From: an uncultured Sutterella sp.
GTDB taxonomy: Bacteria; Pseudomonadota; Gammaproteobacteria; Burkholderiales; Burkholderiaceae_F
NCBI GenBank assembly: GCA_934255515.1
Contig: CAKQON010000033.1
Span: 1-17,143, forward strand
Length of the DNA stretch: 17,143 nucleotides
Reading direction: 5' to 3'
Positions within the stretch are counted from its first letter, which is position 1. Each line of letters starts with the position of its first letter. Of this stretch, positions 9,941 to 17,143 are shown piece by piece. A program made the position numbers and the translations under genes. The notes under the pieces were generated by a model that ran no database searches, was not told where the DNA came from, and was given only the letters and a program-made list of their open reading frames with translations.

Positions 9941-9979
9941 GAAGATGAAAGTATGAATTTTAGCGCGGCGTTTGTTTTC

Positions 9980-10882
9980 TTACGCTTTGCGGGGAAGACG
10001 CAGAATGAGGCTCGAGGTGTCGAGCCTTCCGTCGCCCCTTGCGCTCAGCTCGTCATAGAAACTGAGAACCTGGCGCGCAATGTCGAGCTTCGAGCCGTTC
10101 CTCTCCGCTTCATTGAGCGCAATGCCAAGGTCCTTTCTCATCCAGTCGATCGCAAAGCCGAAGTCGAACTTGCCTTCGACCATGGTTTTGCTGCGGTTGA
10201 CCATCTGCCACGACGAGGCAGCGCCCCCCGACAGCGCGGAAATGAGCTTATCCATGTCGAGTCCGGCATTCATGCCGAAAGCAAGGCCTTCTGCGAGCCC
10301 CTGCACGCACCCTGCGATGCAGATCTGATTCACCATCTTGGCGAGCTGCCCGGAGCCGACCGCACCGAAATGCGTGATCTGACTGCTGTATGCCCGGAGC
10401 ACCGGATCGATCCGGGCGCAGACTGACGCTTCGCCTCCGAGAAGTACCGTGAGACACCCGTTTTCGGCGCCTGCCTGACCGCCCGATACGGGAGCATCCA
10501 CCCAATCGACGCGCCTTTTCTGCGCTTCCATGGCGAGCTCGCGCTCGACCATGGCGCTTGCCGTCGTGTGGTCCACGAACACCGCACCTTCCGCCATGCC
10601 GGCGAGCGCCCCATTTTCACCAAGGACGACGCTTCTCAGATCATCGTCGTTGCCGACGCAGGCAAAAACGATCCGGGCGCCCTCTGCAGCCTCGCGCGGC
10701 GTTTGAGCGATCCTCCCGCCGAATTCTGCTGCCCAGCGCTCGGCCTTTGCCGTCGTGCGGTTGTAGACAGCGACTTTGTGGCCTGCTCGCGCGAGATGAC
10801 CGGCCATGGGATAACCCATGACGCCGAGTCCGATGAAGGCAACCGTCATGGGTTCGGTCTGAGGATAGTTTTTGGTCTGCAT
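9980..10882 (-). CDS. NAD(P)-dependent beta-hydroxyacid dehydrogenase (GarR/MmsB/GlxR-like)
   Basis: About 300 residues. A Rossmann fold with AFIGLGVMGYPMAGHL (residues 15-30), the substrate-binding signature DAPVSGGQAGAENG (129-142), and the catalytic lysine in GSGQLAKMVNQ (Lys182) followed by a helical C-terminal domain place it in the 3-hydroxyisobutyrate dehydrogenase / 2-hydroxy-3-oxopropionate (tartronate semialdehyde) reductase family. These enzymes oxidise or reduce short beta-hydroxyacids in the cytoplasm; the exact substrate cannot be read from the sequence and there is no glyoxylate, glycerate or valine-pathway gene nearby. The ATG at 10882 is preferred; an ATG at 10849 (MTVAFIGLG) is a plausible shorter start, and a longer non-homologous extension is rejected. 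It lies 89 nt after the racemase-like gene, with a GC-rich hairpin between them. Confidence 0.88.
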   Translation of the reverse strand: MQTKNYPQTEPMTVAFIGLGVMGYPMAGHLARAGHKVAVYNRTTAKAERWAAEFGGRIAQTPREAAEGARIVFACVGNDDDLRSVVLGENGALAGMAEGAVFVDHTTASAMVERELAMEAQKRRVDWVDAPVSGGQAGAENGCLTVLLGGEASVCARIDPVLRAYSSQITHFGAVGSGQLAKMVNQICIAGCVQGLAEGLAFGMNAGLDMDKLISALSGGAASSWQMVNRSKTMVEGKFDFGFAIDWMRKDLGIALNEAERNGSKLDIARQVLSFYDELSARGDGRLDTSSLILRLPRKA

Positions 10883-10917
10883 AGGAATCCGTCCGGGAAA
10901 CCGGCAAAAGGAAGTTT

Positions 10918-10954
10918 CCGCCGTACGCGAGGCCACTGACCTCACGTGCGGCGG
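10918..10954 (-). terminator. GC-rich hairpin after the racemase-like gene
   Basis: A 15-position stem (10918-10932 with 10940-10954: CCGCCG/CGGCGG, ACG/CGT and GAGG/CCTC, interrupted by one wobble and one mismatch) around a 7-nt loop. It begins 17 nt beyond the racemase stop on the minus strand. The following bases are only mildly T-rich (AAACTTCCTTTT), so it may be a terminator or an mRNA-stabilising stem ahead of the dehydrogenase gene. Confidence 0.5.
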
Positions 10955-10971
10955 CGGTGATTTTGAAGCGA

Positions 10972-12408
10972 TCAGCGAATGCCGGTGCGCTCGAAAGCTT
11001 CTTCGGCGGTCTTCACGACCTTGCGCGCAAGCGCAGCCGTCGGGTCAATGACCACAACGTGCGCGCCCGCAACTTCAAAGTCGTCCGACTCATCGAGAAT
11101 CAGCGGAAGTTCCGTGCAGCCGAGGATCAGGCAGTTGCAGCCGTGGTCGCGCACGAGCACTTCTGCGGCTGACAGCAGATCATCGCGGCAGACGCCGTCG
11201 GTAAAGCCCGCCTTCGCGCCCTTAGGCCCGTAAATGGCCGCCATGACGCGCTCCTGATGCTCGGCATCGGGCACAAACATGGCAAGCCCCATGGTCTTCG
11301 CCTTGTCGGAATAAATGCCCGTCTGAACAGTGCCGGTAGTGGCGAGAAGTCCGATCCGGGCCTTCTCGCCGAGCTTCGCCTTGATTTCATCAAGCGCAGC
11401 CTGCTGCATGTTGATGAAGGGCGTGCGGATGAAGCGCTGGAGATAGGGAAGGAACGCATGCGCCGTATTGCAGGGAACGATGATCGCGTCGCATTCGTCA
11501 TCCTCGAGGCGCTTCGCGCAATTGAACATTGCAAGCGTCGGATCCACGCCGCCGTGGAGAAGCGACGCCGTACGGTCGGGGATCTGCGGATTCTGCTCAA
11601 CCACGACCTTGATGTGTTCCTGATCCGTCTTCGCTGGCGTCGCCTTCACGATCTTGTCGTAAAGGTCCACCGTTGCCGCGGGCCCGAGGCCGCCGATGAG
11701 CCCCACCTTGAAGGGTTTCGGAAGGCGCTTGGGCGTGGCCTTGACCGCTTCCACTGCGGCATTTCTCAGGAGGTCGATGACGGGGAGTCCCCGCAGACGC
11801 AACTCTTCGGCAAAGCGCGCCATCTGAGTGCAGTTGGGGATGAGCACTTCAGCGCCGGCTTCAAGTAGCTTCTCGCCCGCCTTCATCATCATCTCTTCGT
11901 TTTCTGAAGAGAAGCCGTGTTTCTTGAGCGCTTCGCCCGGGCTCTGGAGGATGTCATAGATCGGCGTAAGGTCTTCCGAGGGCTTCACGAACTCAAAGTC
12001 TGCGCCGAAAAGCTTCTCGTAAAAGTCCTGAGGAACAGCGCGCCCGAGGAGACCAATCCTGCGGATGCCTTCGGCCTTAAGGCTTTCGGGAAGCCCTGCA
12101 AGGAGCGAAATCACCGGCACCTGAAGCTCCTTCTGAAGTTCGGGAAGGAAGGGTTCCGTTCTGACGTCCGGGATGATGACGGCTTCGCAGCCGGCTTTCT
12201 GGAGTTCCGATGCTGCGAGGAAGGCCGCAATCTTGCGGTCGCCCAGAGCAATCCTCGGCGTCGGCGCCTCAAGCGGCATTTCCTCTGCAGATTCGACAAC
12301 CTCGACTTCCATATCGAGGTCGGAACCCGTGGCAATAAGCCAGGCCTTGATCTTCAGCCCCGGGAGCGGATTGATTCCGCACGCGACGCCAATTTTTTTG
12401 AATCCCAT
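10972..12408 (-). CDS. Tandem Asp/Glu racemase-superfamily protein
   Basis: A 478-residue protein made of two Asp/Glu/hydantoin racemase-like halves; single-domain members are about 230-250 residues. The C-terminal half (about 234-478) has GLIGGLGPAAT (237-246) and both catalytic cysteines, IIVPCNTAH (Cys313) and ILGCTELP (Cys431), as in cofactor-independent aspartate racemases. The N-terminal half (1-~230) retains the fold pattern and a second-cysteine motif (LIPNCTQMA, Cys193), but the first-cysteine motif reads IIPDVRTEP, with Asp81 where Cys is expected, so it is probably not a racemase by the two-base mechanism. The ATG at 12408 is set by AGGAGA 6 nt upstream; a TTG 18 nt further up is inside that signal. 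It follows sbcB after 53 nt. Substrate is inferred only: probably L/D-aspartate, or a related acid. Confidence 0.85.
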   Translation of the reverse strand: MGFKKIGVACGINPLPGLKIKAWLIATGSDLDMEVEVVESAEEMPLEAPTPRIALGDRKIAAFLAASELQKAGCEAVIIPDVRTEPFLPELQKELQVPVISLLAGLPESLKAEGIRRIGLLGRAVPQDFYEKLFGADFEFVKPSEDLTPIYDILQSPGEALKKHGFSSENEEMMMKAGEKLLEAGAEVLIPNCTQMARFAEELRLRGLPVIDLLRNAAVEAVKATPKRLPKPFKVGLIGGLGPAATVDLYDKIVKATPAKTDQEHIKVVVEQNPQIPDRTASLLHGGVDPTLAMFNCAKRLEDDECDAIIVPCNTAHAFLPYLQRFIRTPFINMQQAALDEIKAKLGEKARIGLLATTGTVQTGIYSDKAKTMGLAMFVPDAEHQERVMAAIYGPKGAKAGFTDGVCRDDLLSAAEVLVRDHGCNCLILGCTELPLILDESDDFEVAGAHVVVIDPTAALARKVVKTAEEAFERTGIR

Positions 12409-12420
12409 GTTGTCTCTCCT
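12409..12420 (-). promoter_or_regulatory. Ribosome binding site of the racemase-like gene
   Basis: AGGAGA (complement of 12415-12420) stands 6 nt before the ATG at 12408. It is the best Shine-Dalgarno match in the window and settles the start codon. Confidence 0.8.
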
Positions 12421-12461
12421 CAACAAACTACTTTCGGCCTCAAACGGGCTTCGATCTCACT

Positions 12462-13979
12462 TTAGTCCTCGCTCGCGAATTCGCCAAGGCGTTCGCCCCA
12501 CTCATAGAGGGCGCCCAGGATTTCCTGGTGCATTTCGTCGTCAAACTGACCGCTCTCCTGAGCCCGATCAATTTCTTCAAAGTATCGGCTCACGGTAAGC
12601 GCTCTGTCTTCGCCTTCCATCAGGCGTCGACGGCAAAGCGCCTTCCAGTCAGCTGCGTCCTCTGGAGACAAGGTTTCCGGCCAGTTGCGGGCGCGGTAGC
12701 GAAGAAGCATTTCACTGAACTGCGGATCATCAAAATGAAGCGCTCCGCTTTCAGAGAGTTTTTTGAGTTCTTGAGGGTTCGATTCGCGAATTTTTGCGAA
12801 CTGCACCTTATCGTTTGCACTCGCAAATCCTGACGAATAAAGCGACGTATCCGGATCCGGATGGACGTCAAGCTTTTCATCCGCAAAGCGCATCCCCAGA
12901 ACTTCTGCGAAAACCGTCTGAATGAGCGGAATGATTTCCCGGAGCTTCGCAAGGTTCTGCTGAACCACCTCGAAATCGATGCCGTACTGCTTTGCCCGGT
13001 CCTGCGAAAGCACGCGAAGATTGGAGCAGACAAAAGGCGACGCATTGGCCTTCAATTGCTTGATTGGCAGGCGCACTGTGCCTGCCGCACGATCCTCAGC
13101 CGTCGGGAAGGCCCGCTTGCGGAACTCTTCGAGCGACAGCGTGCGCAGAATCGTGGGATCCTCCATCAGATCCCACATCCAGCAATCGTTCTTGTCCTGA
13201 TAGAAACAGGCGGCAATGCCGGTACATCCCCGGGCAACGCCGAAGCGGGGCGTCACCCAAACGACGGGTTTTGCGCCGCTGATGGCGGCAAGGACCTTCT
13301 CCTTCGTTCGATTTTCAAAGGCCCACTGCCAAAGGCGCGGCTCTTTTTCCGCGAGAAGTCTCGCGAGGCCGATCGTCGCCTCAACGTCTGAAAGCGCATC
13401 ATGGGCATGGCCATGTTCAATGCCGTTGGCCTTGGTCAAAAATTCGAGCTTGAAGCAGACGCCGCTCCTGCCGGCAGCCTTCGGGTACACCGCCGGATCA
13501 ATATCTTCCCACTTCGGCCACTTGATGGCATCGCCCCGCAGCGCCCAGGCAGCGCAGACGACAGGAAAGAGATCCCACCGGGAGCAGCCGTTCGCCCAGC
13601 TGTGCTGATAGGCGTCGAGGAAATTCCGCCAGAAGAGGAAGCGATTGACTTCATCGTCGAATCCAAGCGTGTTGTAGCCGATGCTCACCGTACCGGGGGC
13701 ATTAAGCCGATCCCAGACGTCCTGCGCGAACTCGGTTTCCCTCAATCCCTTTTCTTCGCAAAGCTGCGGCGTAATGCCTGTGAGAAGCGAGCTCTCCGGG
13801 CTCGGGAGCTGATCCATGGCCGGACGGCAATAGAAAACCTCGCCCTCCGACACGGGTTCAAAAATAAGGCCCGTGCGGCGGCCTGCGAACTGTGCGGGAC
13901 GATTTCTCTTCGGATCCACGCCGAAAGTTTCGTAGTCGTACCAGTAGAAAGTGGGGTTCCGCGGCTTCATTTGCGTCAT
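12462..13979 (-). CDS. sbcB: Exodeoxyribonuclease I
   Basis: A 505-residue 3'-5' single-strand DNA exonuclease (DEDDh family) acting in recombination and mismatch repair. With the ATG at 13979 the catalytic residues fall at the E. coli numbers: Asp15 and Glu17 in DYETFG, Asp108 in GYNTLGFDDE; His193 and Asp198 in HAHDALSDVE are shifted by 12 by a small insertion (about 160-173, DPAVYPKAAGRSGV) before LEFLTKANGIEH. RPAQFAGRRT, EVFYCRP, LITGIT-like LLTGITPQ and the C-terminal FRYRARNFP-like LLRYRARNWPETL confirm the SH3-like and helical SSB-binding regions. A TTG 9 nt further upstream is less likely. It starts 34 nt after rng and is followed 53 nt later by the racemase-like gene, consistent with a rng-sbcB-racemase transcription unit. 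Confidence 0.96.
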   Translation of the reverse strand: MTQMKPRNPTFYWYDYETFGVDPKRNRPAQFAGRRTGLIFEPVSEGEVFYCRPAMDQLPSPESSLLTGITPQLCEEKGLRETEFAQDVWDRLNAPGTVSIGYNTLGFDDEVNRFLFWRNFLDAYQHSWANGCSRWDLFPVVCAAWALRGDAIKWPKWEDIDPAVYPKAAGRSGVCFKLEFLTKANGIEHGHAHDALSDVEATIGLARLLAEKEPRLWQWAFENRTKEKVLAAISGAKPVVWVTPRFGVARGCTGIAACFYQDKNDCWMWDLMEDPTILRTLSLEEFRKRAFPTAEDRAAGTVRLPIKQLKANASPFVCSNLRVLSQDRAKQYGIDFEVVQQNLAKLREIIPLIQTVFAEVLGMRFADEKLDVHPDPDTSLYSSGFASANDKVQFAKIRESNPQELKKLSESGALHFDDPQFSEMLLRYRARNWPETLSPEDAADWKALCRRRLMEGEDRALTVSRYFEEIDRAQESGQFDDEMHQEILGALYEWGERLGEFASED

Positions 13980-14013
13980 CTGCTTCAAGTTTCCTGTCTT
14001 TTGCTCTATCGAC

Positions 14014-15471
14014 TTAGGCGAGGATCACGTCCCACTCTTCCTGCGAATAGGCGGCTTCCACTTCGAGAAGAATGGGTCTTTCAACCGACTGCTGAAGGAG
14101 TTCGAGCGCCTGGGATTCCTCTTCGAGGAGAAGGTCGATCACCGTCTGACTGGCCAGAATCCGGTACTCCTTCATGTCCTTATATTGCTTCGAAAGCCTC
14201 ACGATCTCACGGAGGATCTCATAGCAAACCGTCCTTGCCGTCTTGATTTCACCGCGTCCCCCGCAAATCGGGCAGGTTTCGCAGAGCACATGCGCAAGAG
14301 ACTCCCGCGTGCGCTTTCTCGTCATGGCGACGAGCCCGAGCTCATTGAAGCCGCTTACGGTCATCTTGGTGTGGTCGTGCGCAACCGCACGCCTAAGTTC
14401 GCTTAAGACCGCCTCACGGTGCTCGTCCTTCGCCATGTCGATGAAGTCGACGATGATGATGCCGCCCAGGTTCCTGAGCCTCAGCTGCCGCGCGATGACC
14501 TGCGCCGCCTCAAGATTGGTCTTGAAGACGGTGTCGCTGAAGTCGCGCTTTCCAACATAGGCTCCGGTATTGACGTCGATCGTCGTCATCGCCTCGGTCT
14601 GGTCGAAAACGAGATAGCCGCCGCTCTTCAGGTCCACCCGGCGCCCGAGCGCTTTCTCGAGCTCAGCGTCAATGCCGTAGAGCTCAAAGAGGGGCGTCTC
14701 GCCATCATAGAAATGAAGCTTCTCAGCCGCCGTCGGCACAAACTGCCGGGCAAACGCCTGGAGAGCCTTGAATTCGCTTCGTTCATCCACTTCAATCGAA
14801 GCGGTTTCCTCGTGCACAAGGTCGCGAAGCACTCTTTGAGAAAGCGTGAGATCCTGGTAGAGGAGCTTCGGCCCCTTCGCTTCGCGCGCCTTCTGCTGAA
14901 TTTCCTTCCAGAGGTGCGCAAGGTAGGTCATGTCCGTGCGGAATTCCTCTTCCGTCGCGCCTTCCTCAGCGCTCGTTCGGACAATGTAGCCGCCTTTTTC
15001 TTCCGAAGGGCGAAGCGCAGTCACTTCTTCCCGGAGCCTTTCTCGAAGCGCTTCGTCATCGATGCGCTGAGAGACGCCGATGTGCGTGTCGTTGGGAAGG
15101 TAGACGAGTTTCCGGCCGGCAAGCGAAATCGTTGTCGTGAGCCTCGCTCCCTTCGTTCCGATCGGGTCCTTTGCAACCTGAACCATCAGGCGCTGCCCTT
15201 CATGAAGAAGAGTTTCGATCGGGCGAAGCGCACCGGTTTCGGTGCGGGCCCCTTCAATTTCAGCAATATGAAGGAAAGCCGTGCGCTCAAGCCCGACATT
15301 CAGAAATGCGCTCTGCATGCCCGGAAGCACGCGGACCACCTGACCGTAATAGACGTTTCCCACGAGACCCCGGGCGCACATGCGCTCAACGAGGATGTCC
15401 TTCAGGATGCCGTCCTCTAAAATGGCAACTCGCGCTTCCTCGCGGGAGCTGTTGATAAGGATTTGTTCCAC
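14014..15471 (-). CDS. rng: Ribonuclease G
   Basis: A 485-residue RNase E/G-family endoribonuclease, close to the E. coli RNase G length and lacking the long RNase E scaffold tail. It processes the 16S rRNA 5' end and degrades mRNA. The S1 domain is at about 37-125 (GLVGNVYYGQVVRVLPGMQSAF), the 5'-sensor and RNase H-like regions follow (GTKGARLTT, VSQRI, GGYIVRTSAE), the metal-binding aspartates are Asp299 in TTIDVNTG and Asp342 in IIVDFIDM (43 apart, as in RNase E), and the zinc-link is CETCPIC at 397-403. The start is GTG; no in-frame ATG precedes residue 31, which is already inside conserved sequence. A GCGCTT-TAATAG-AAGCGC hairpin (15482-15499) lies in its short leader. It is transcribed divergently from rfbB. 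Confidence 0.96.
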   Translation of the reverse strand: MEQILINSSREEARVAILEDGILKDILVERMCARGLVGNVYYGQVVRVLPGMQSAFLNVGLERTAFLHIAEIEGARTETGALRPIETLLHEGQRLMVQVAKDPIGTKGARLTTTISLAGRKLVYLPNDTHIGVSQRIDDEALRERLREEVTALRPSEEKGGYIVRTSAEEGATEEEFRTDMTYLAHLWKEIQQKAREAKGPKLLYQDLTLSQRVLRDLVHEETASIEVDERSEFKALQAFARQFVPTAAEKLHFYDGETPLFELYGIDAELEKALGRRVDLKSGGYLVFDQTEAMTTIDVNTGAYVGKRDFSDTVFKTNLEAAQVIARQLRLRNLGGIIIVDFIDMAKDEHREAVLSELRRAVAHDHTKMTVSGFNELGLVAMTRKRTRESLAHVLCETCPICGGRGEIKTARTVCYEILREIVRLSKQYKDMKEYRILASQTVIDLLLEEESQALELLQQSVERPILLEVEAAYSQEEWDVILA

Positions 15472-15548
15472 GAATTTTTCAGCGCTTTAATAGAAGCGCC
15501 CCTTGATTTTCACTGCTGCGCTCATTCTATAGGCGCCCGACATCCTGC
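15472..15548. promoter_or_regulatory. Divergent rng/rfbB intergenic region with a candidate rfbB promoter
   Basis: This 77-bp gap must hold both start signals unless rng is read from elsewhere. On the plus strand TTGATT (15503-15508), a 17-nt spacer and TCTATA (15526-15531) form a weak sigma70-like promoter for rfbB with a very short leader. On the minus side a 6-bp hairpin (15482-15499) lies 11 nt before the rng GTG; no clear promoter pair is seen for rng. Confidence 0.35.
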
Positions 15549-16562
15549 ATGATCCTCATTACCGGCGGAGCCGGCTTCATCGGCTCAAACTTCATTCTTG
15601 AATGGCTTCAGCACCACCAGGAACCCGTGGTGAACCTTGATGCGCTCACCTACGCCGGCAATCCTGAAAACCTGAATTCCGTCAGAAACGACCCGCGCTA
15701 CCGCTTTATTCTCGGGAATGTGGCTGATTCTGATGCGGTTGCCGAAGCGTTCGACCGCTTTCATCCGAGAGCCGTCATTCACTTCGCGGCGGAAAGTCAT
15801 GTGGACCGTTCGATCTCCGGCCCCAAAATCTTCATCGAAACCAATGTGCTCGGCACGGCAACGCTCCTTGAAGCGGCGCGCCGCTACCGGGATTCATTGA
15901 GCGAAGAGGTGCGCTCAGCCTTCCGCTTCATCAACATTTCAACCGATGAGGTCTACGGGTTCCTGACGAAGGACGCACCGCCCGCTGTCGAAGAAACGCC
16001 CTTTGATCCGAGCAGTCCCTATTCGGCAAGCAAGGCTGCGCAGGACCAGCTCGGCCGCGCCTATGCCCGAACATACGGCATGCCCGTCATCACCGTACGC
16101 TGCACAAATAACTATGGGCCGCGCCAGTACCCTGAGAAGCTCACGCCGAGTGTGATCCAGAAAGCGCTCTCCGGCGAACCGATACCCGTTTACGGAAGCG
16201 GCCTTCAGATCCGCGACTGGATCCATGTTTCGGACTTCTGCCGTGCAATCACGCTGATTCTCGAAAAGGGGCTACCGGGTGAGATCTACAACGTGGGCAC
16301 AAACAACGAGCTCACGAATTTCGACTACATCGAGCGCATATGCACTCGTCTCGACGCGCTGAAGCCCAGCTCGCAGGGATCTTATGCTGAACTCATCAGA
16401 CATGTTTCCGATCGTCCGGGGCATGACATTCGATACGGGCTCAATGCCGCGAAGATTCGCCGGATGCTCGGCTGGAAGCCGCAGGTAGACTTCTCAGCCG
16501 GCCTGGATGCAACACTCCGGTGGTACCTCGCTCACTTCTCCCTGCAAGGCAAGGAACAATAA
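15549..16562 (+). CDS. rfbB: dTDP-glucose 4,6-dehydratase
   Basis: A 337-residue extended short-chain dehydrogenase that converts dTDP-glucose to dTDP-4-keto-6-deoxyglucose, a step toward dTDP-rhamnose and other deoxysugars of O-antigen or capsule. The NAD site GGAGFIGS (6-13), LDALTYAGN (30-38), FAAESHVDRS (79-88), the catalytic triad region STDEVYG (131-137, Asp133 and Glu134), YSASK (158-162), RCTNNYGPRQYPEKL (184-198) and GLQIRDWIHV are all present. The usual partners (rfbA, rfbC, rfbD) are not in the window; they may lie beyond the right edge or elsewhere. No strong Shine-Dalgarno sequence precedes the ATG. The next gene starts 2 nt after the stop, so the two form an operon. Confidence 0.94.
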   Translation: MILITGGAGFIGSNFILEWLQHHQEPVVNLDALTYAGNPENLNSVRNDPRYRFILGNVADSDAVAEAFDRFHPRAVIHFAAESHVDRSISGPKIFIETNVLGTATLLEAARRYRDSLSEEVRSAFRFINISTDEVYGFLTKDAPPAVEETPFDPSSPYSASKAAQDQLGRAYARTYGMPVITVRCTNNYGPRQYPEKLTPSVIQKALSGEPIPVYGSGLQIRDWIHVSDFCRAITLILEKGLPGEIYNVGTNNELTNFDYIERICTRLDALKPSSQGSYAELIRHVSDRPGHDIRYGLNAAKIRRMLGWKPQVDFSAGLDATLRWYLAHFSLQGKEQ

Positions 16563-16564
16563 AA

Positions 16565-17116
16565 ATGAAAATCCTGATCGTCTCCCTGCGTTATCTCGGC
16601 GACTGCCTTCTCGCGGCAGCCCTAGCTCCGGCGATTAAGAAGAAGCTCCCGGACGCTCAGGTTGACCTTCTGACCTTCAAGGACAACCGCGGAATTCTCG
16701 AAGGCATTTCAGCCATCGACAACGTTATCGGCGTTGAGCGCCATCCCAATAAATTCCGACAGGCGCTTGATCACATCCGTTCATGGAACAGCTATGACTG
16801 GGCGTTATCCACCATGAACAGCACTCGATGCACGTTTTACAGCTGGTCGAGCGCCAAGCATCAGGTGATGCCTCAGACCTTTAATAAAACGAAAGATCTG
16901 TGGATTCATCTTCTTATCAGCAAATTTGTTCCATGGGCGCCTGGACATATGCTGGACACGTTTACAGCTTTGGCAGAACCTGTTGTCGGGTCGATCCCTC
17001 CACTCAAACCTGTAGCGCCGGATGCCCCGCTCTCTGATGATCTATCACAACTTTTAACCCCGTTAGCCTTGATATTTCATCCGGCCTCGGAGCTCCGATC
17101 TCCGAGGCTGCATTGA
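16565..17116 (+). CDS. Truncated GT9 heptosyltransferase-like glycosyltransferase
   Basis: A 183-residue frame starting MKILIVSLRYLGDCLLAAAL, the typical N-terminal Rossmann strand and GD motif of the ADP-heptose:LPS heptosyltransferase (GT9, WaaF/WaaQ) family; WDWALSTMNS-like SYDWALSTMN (76-85) fits the family too. Full-length members have about 320-360 residues in two domains; this one stops at the junction to the second, donor-binding domain. The frame enters the 81-bp repeat at codon 167 and ends 51 nt later at a TGA inside it, reading LALIFHPAS then ELRSPRLH. The expected HP-G/A/S motif therefore seems to begin, but nothing of domain 2 follows. AAGGAA 10-15 nt upstream supports the ATG at 16565. 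It is probably a disrupted, non-functional gene. Confidence 0.75.
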   Translation: MKILIVSLRYLGDCLLAAALAPAIKKKLPDAQVDLLTFKDNRGILEGISAIDNVIGVERHPNKFRQALDHIRSWNSYDWALSTMNSTRCTFYSWSSAKHQVMPQTFNKTKDLWIHLLISKFVPWAPGHMLDTFTALAEPVVGSIPPLKPVAPDAPLSDDLSQLLTPLALIFHPASELRSPRLH

Positions 17117-17143
17117 GAATCGATCTCATCTAGTCACCATAAA
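17063..17143 (+). repeat. 81-bp inverted repeat, copy 2 (window end)
   Basis: Reverse complement of 450-530 with two adjacent substitutions (GC for CA at 17110-17111). The left boundary at 17062/17063 is sharp; the right boundary is unknown because the window stops inside the match. The hairpin GCCTCGGAG (17084-17092) / CTCCGAGGC (17100-17108) is conserved. It interrupts the GT9 reading frame. Confidence 0.9.

Noticed and set aside
14419..15420. 333-codon plus-strand frame antisense to rng
   Set aside because: A shadow of rng; no recognisable motif, and the rng catalytic motifs occupy the same bases.

Overview
The window looks like chromosome of a host-associated betaproteobacterium; Sutterellaceae (Sutterella/Parasutterella type) is my best guess. 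The reasons are the GC-rich core (about 50-58% by hand count), a bacterial-type GlnRS, RNase G and exonuclease I of proteobacterial type, and an exported flavinylation pair. No 16S gene or other decisive marker is present, so the placement is inference.

Layout. 1-596: hairpin-rich DNA with no convincing gene, carrying one copy (450-530) of an 81-bp repeat. 597-2495, minus strand: two very AT-rich surface-polysaccharide glycosyltransferases (a GT32/Caps_synth-like protein and a GT2 protein) tightly packed behind dnaE. 2499-5909, minus: dnaE (Pol III alpha), GC-rich over most of its length but abruptly AT-rich over its last ~620 bp, so the composition break lies inside a housekeeping gene. 6011-7590, minus: apbE (FAD:protein FMN transferase) and a small exported FMN-binding-domain protein. 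7808-9880, minus: glnS with an in-frame insertion of about 98 residues. 9980-15471, minus: a beta-hydroxyacid dehydrogenase, a tandem Asp/Glu racemase-like fusion, sbcB and rng. 15549-17116, plus: rfbB (dTDP-glucose 4,6-dehydratase) and a GT9 heptosyltransferase-like gene cut to about half length where it enters the second, inverted copy of the 81-bp repeat (17063-17143, window end).

How the parts relate. A block of core genes for replication, translation, RNA decay and repair is flanked on both sides by outward-reading surface-polysaccharide genes. Both outward units run into the same repeat in the same orientation relative to transcription (79 of 81 bases identical, inverted relative to each other). 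This is the most unusual feature of the window and could be a recombination or exchange boundary for surface-glycan loci, a mobile-element end, or an assembly boundary. Other items worth a second look are the GlnRS insertion, the racemase fusion with a degenerate first half, the dnaE composition break, the ApbE/FMN-protein pair with a GGAT rather than SGAT/TGAT flavinylation motif, and strong intrinsic terminators that end only 25-40 nt before the next start codon at three junctions.
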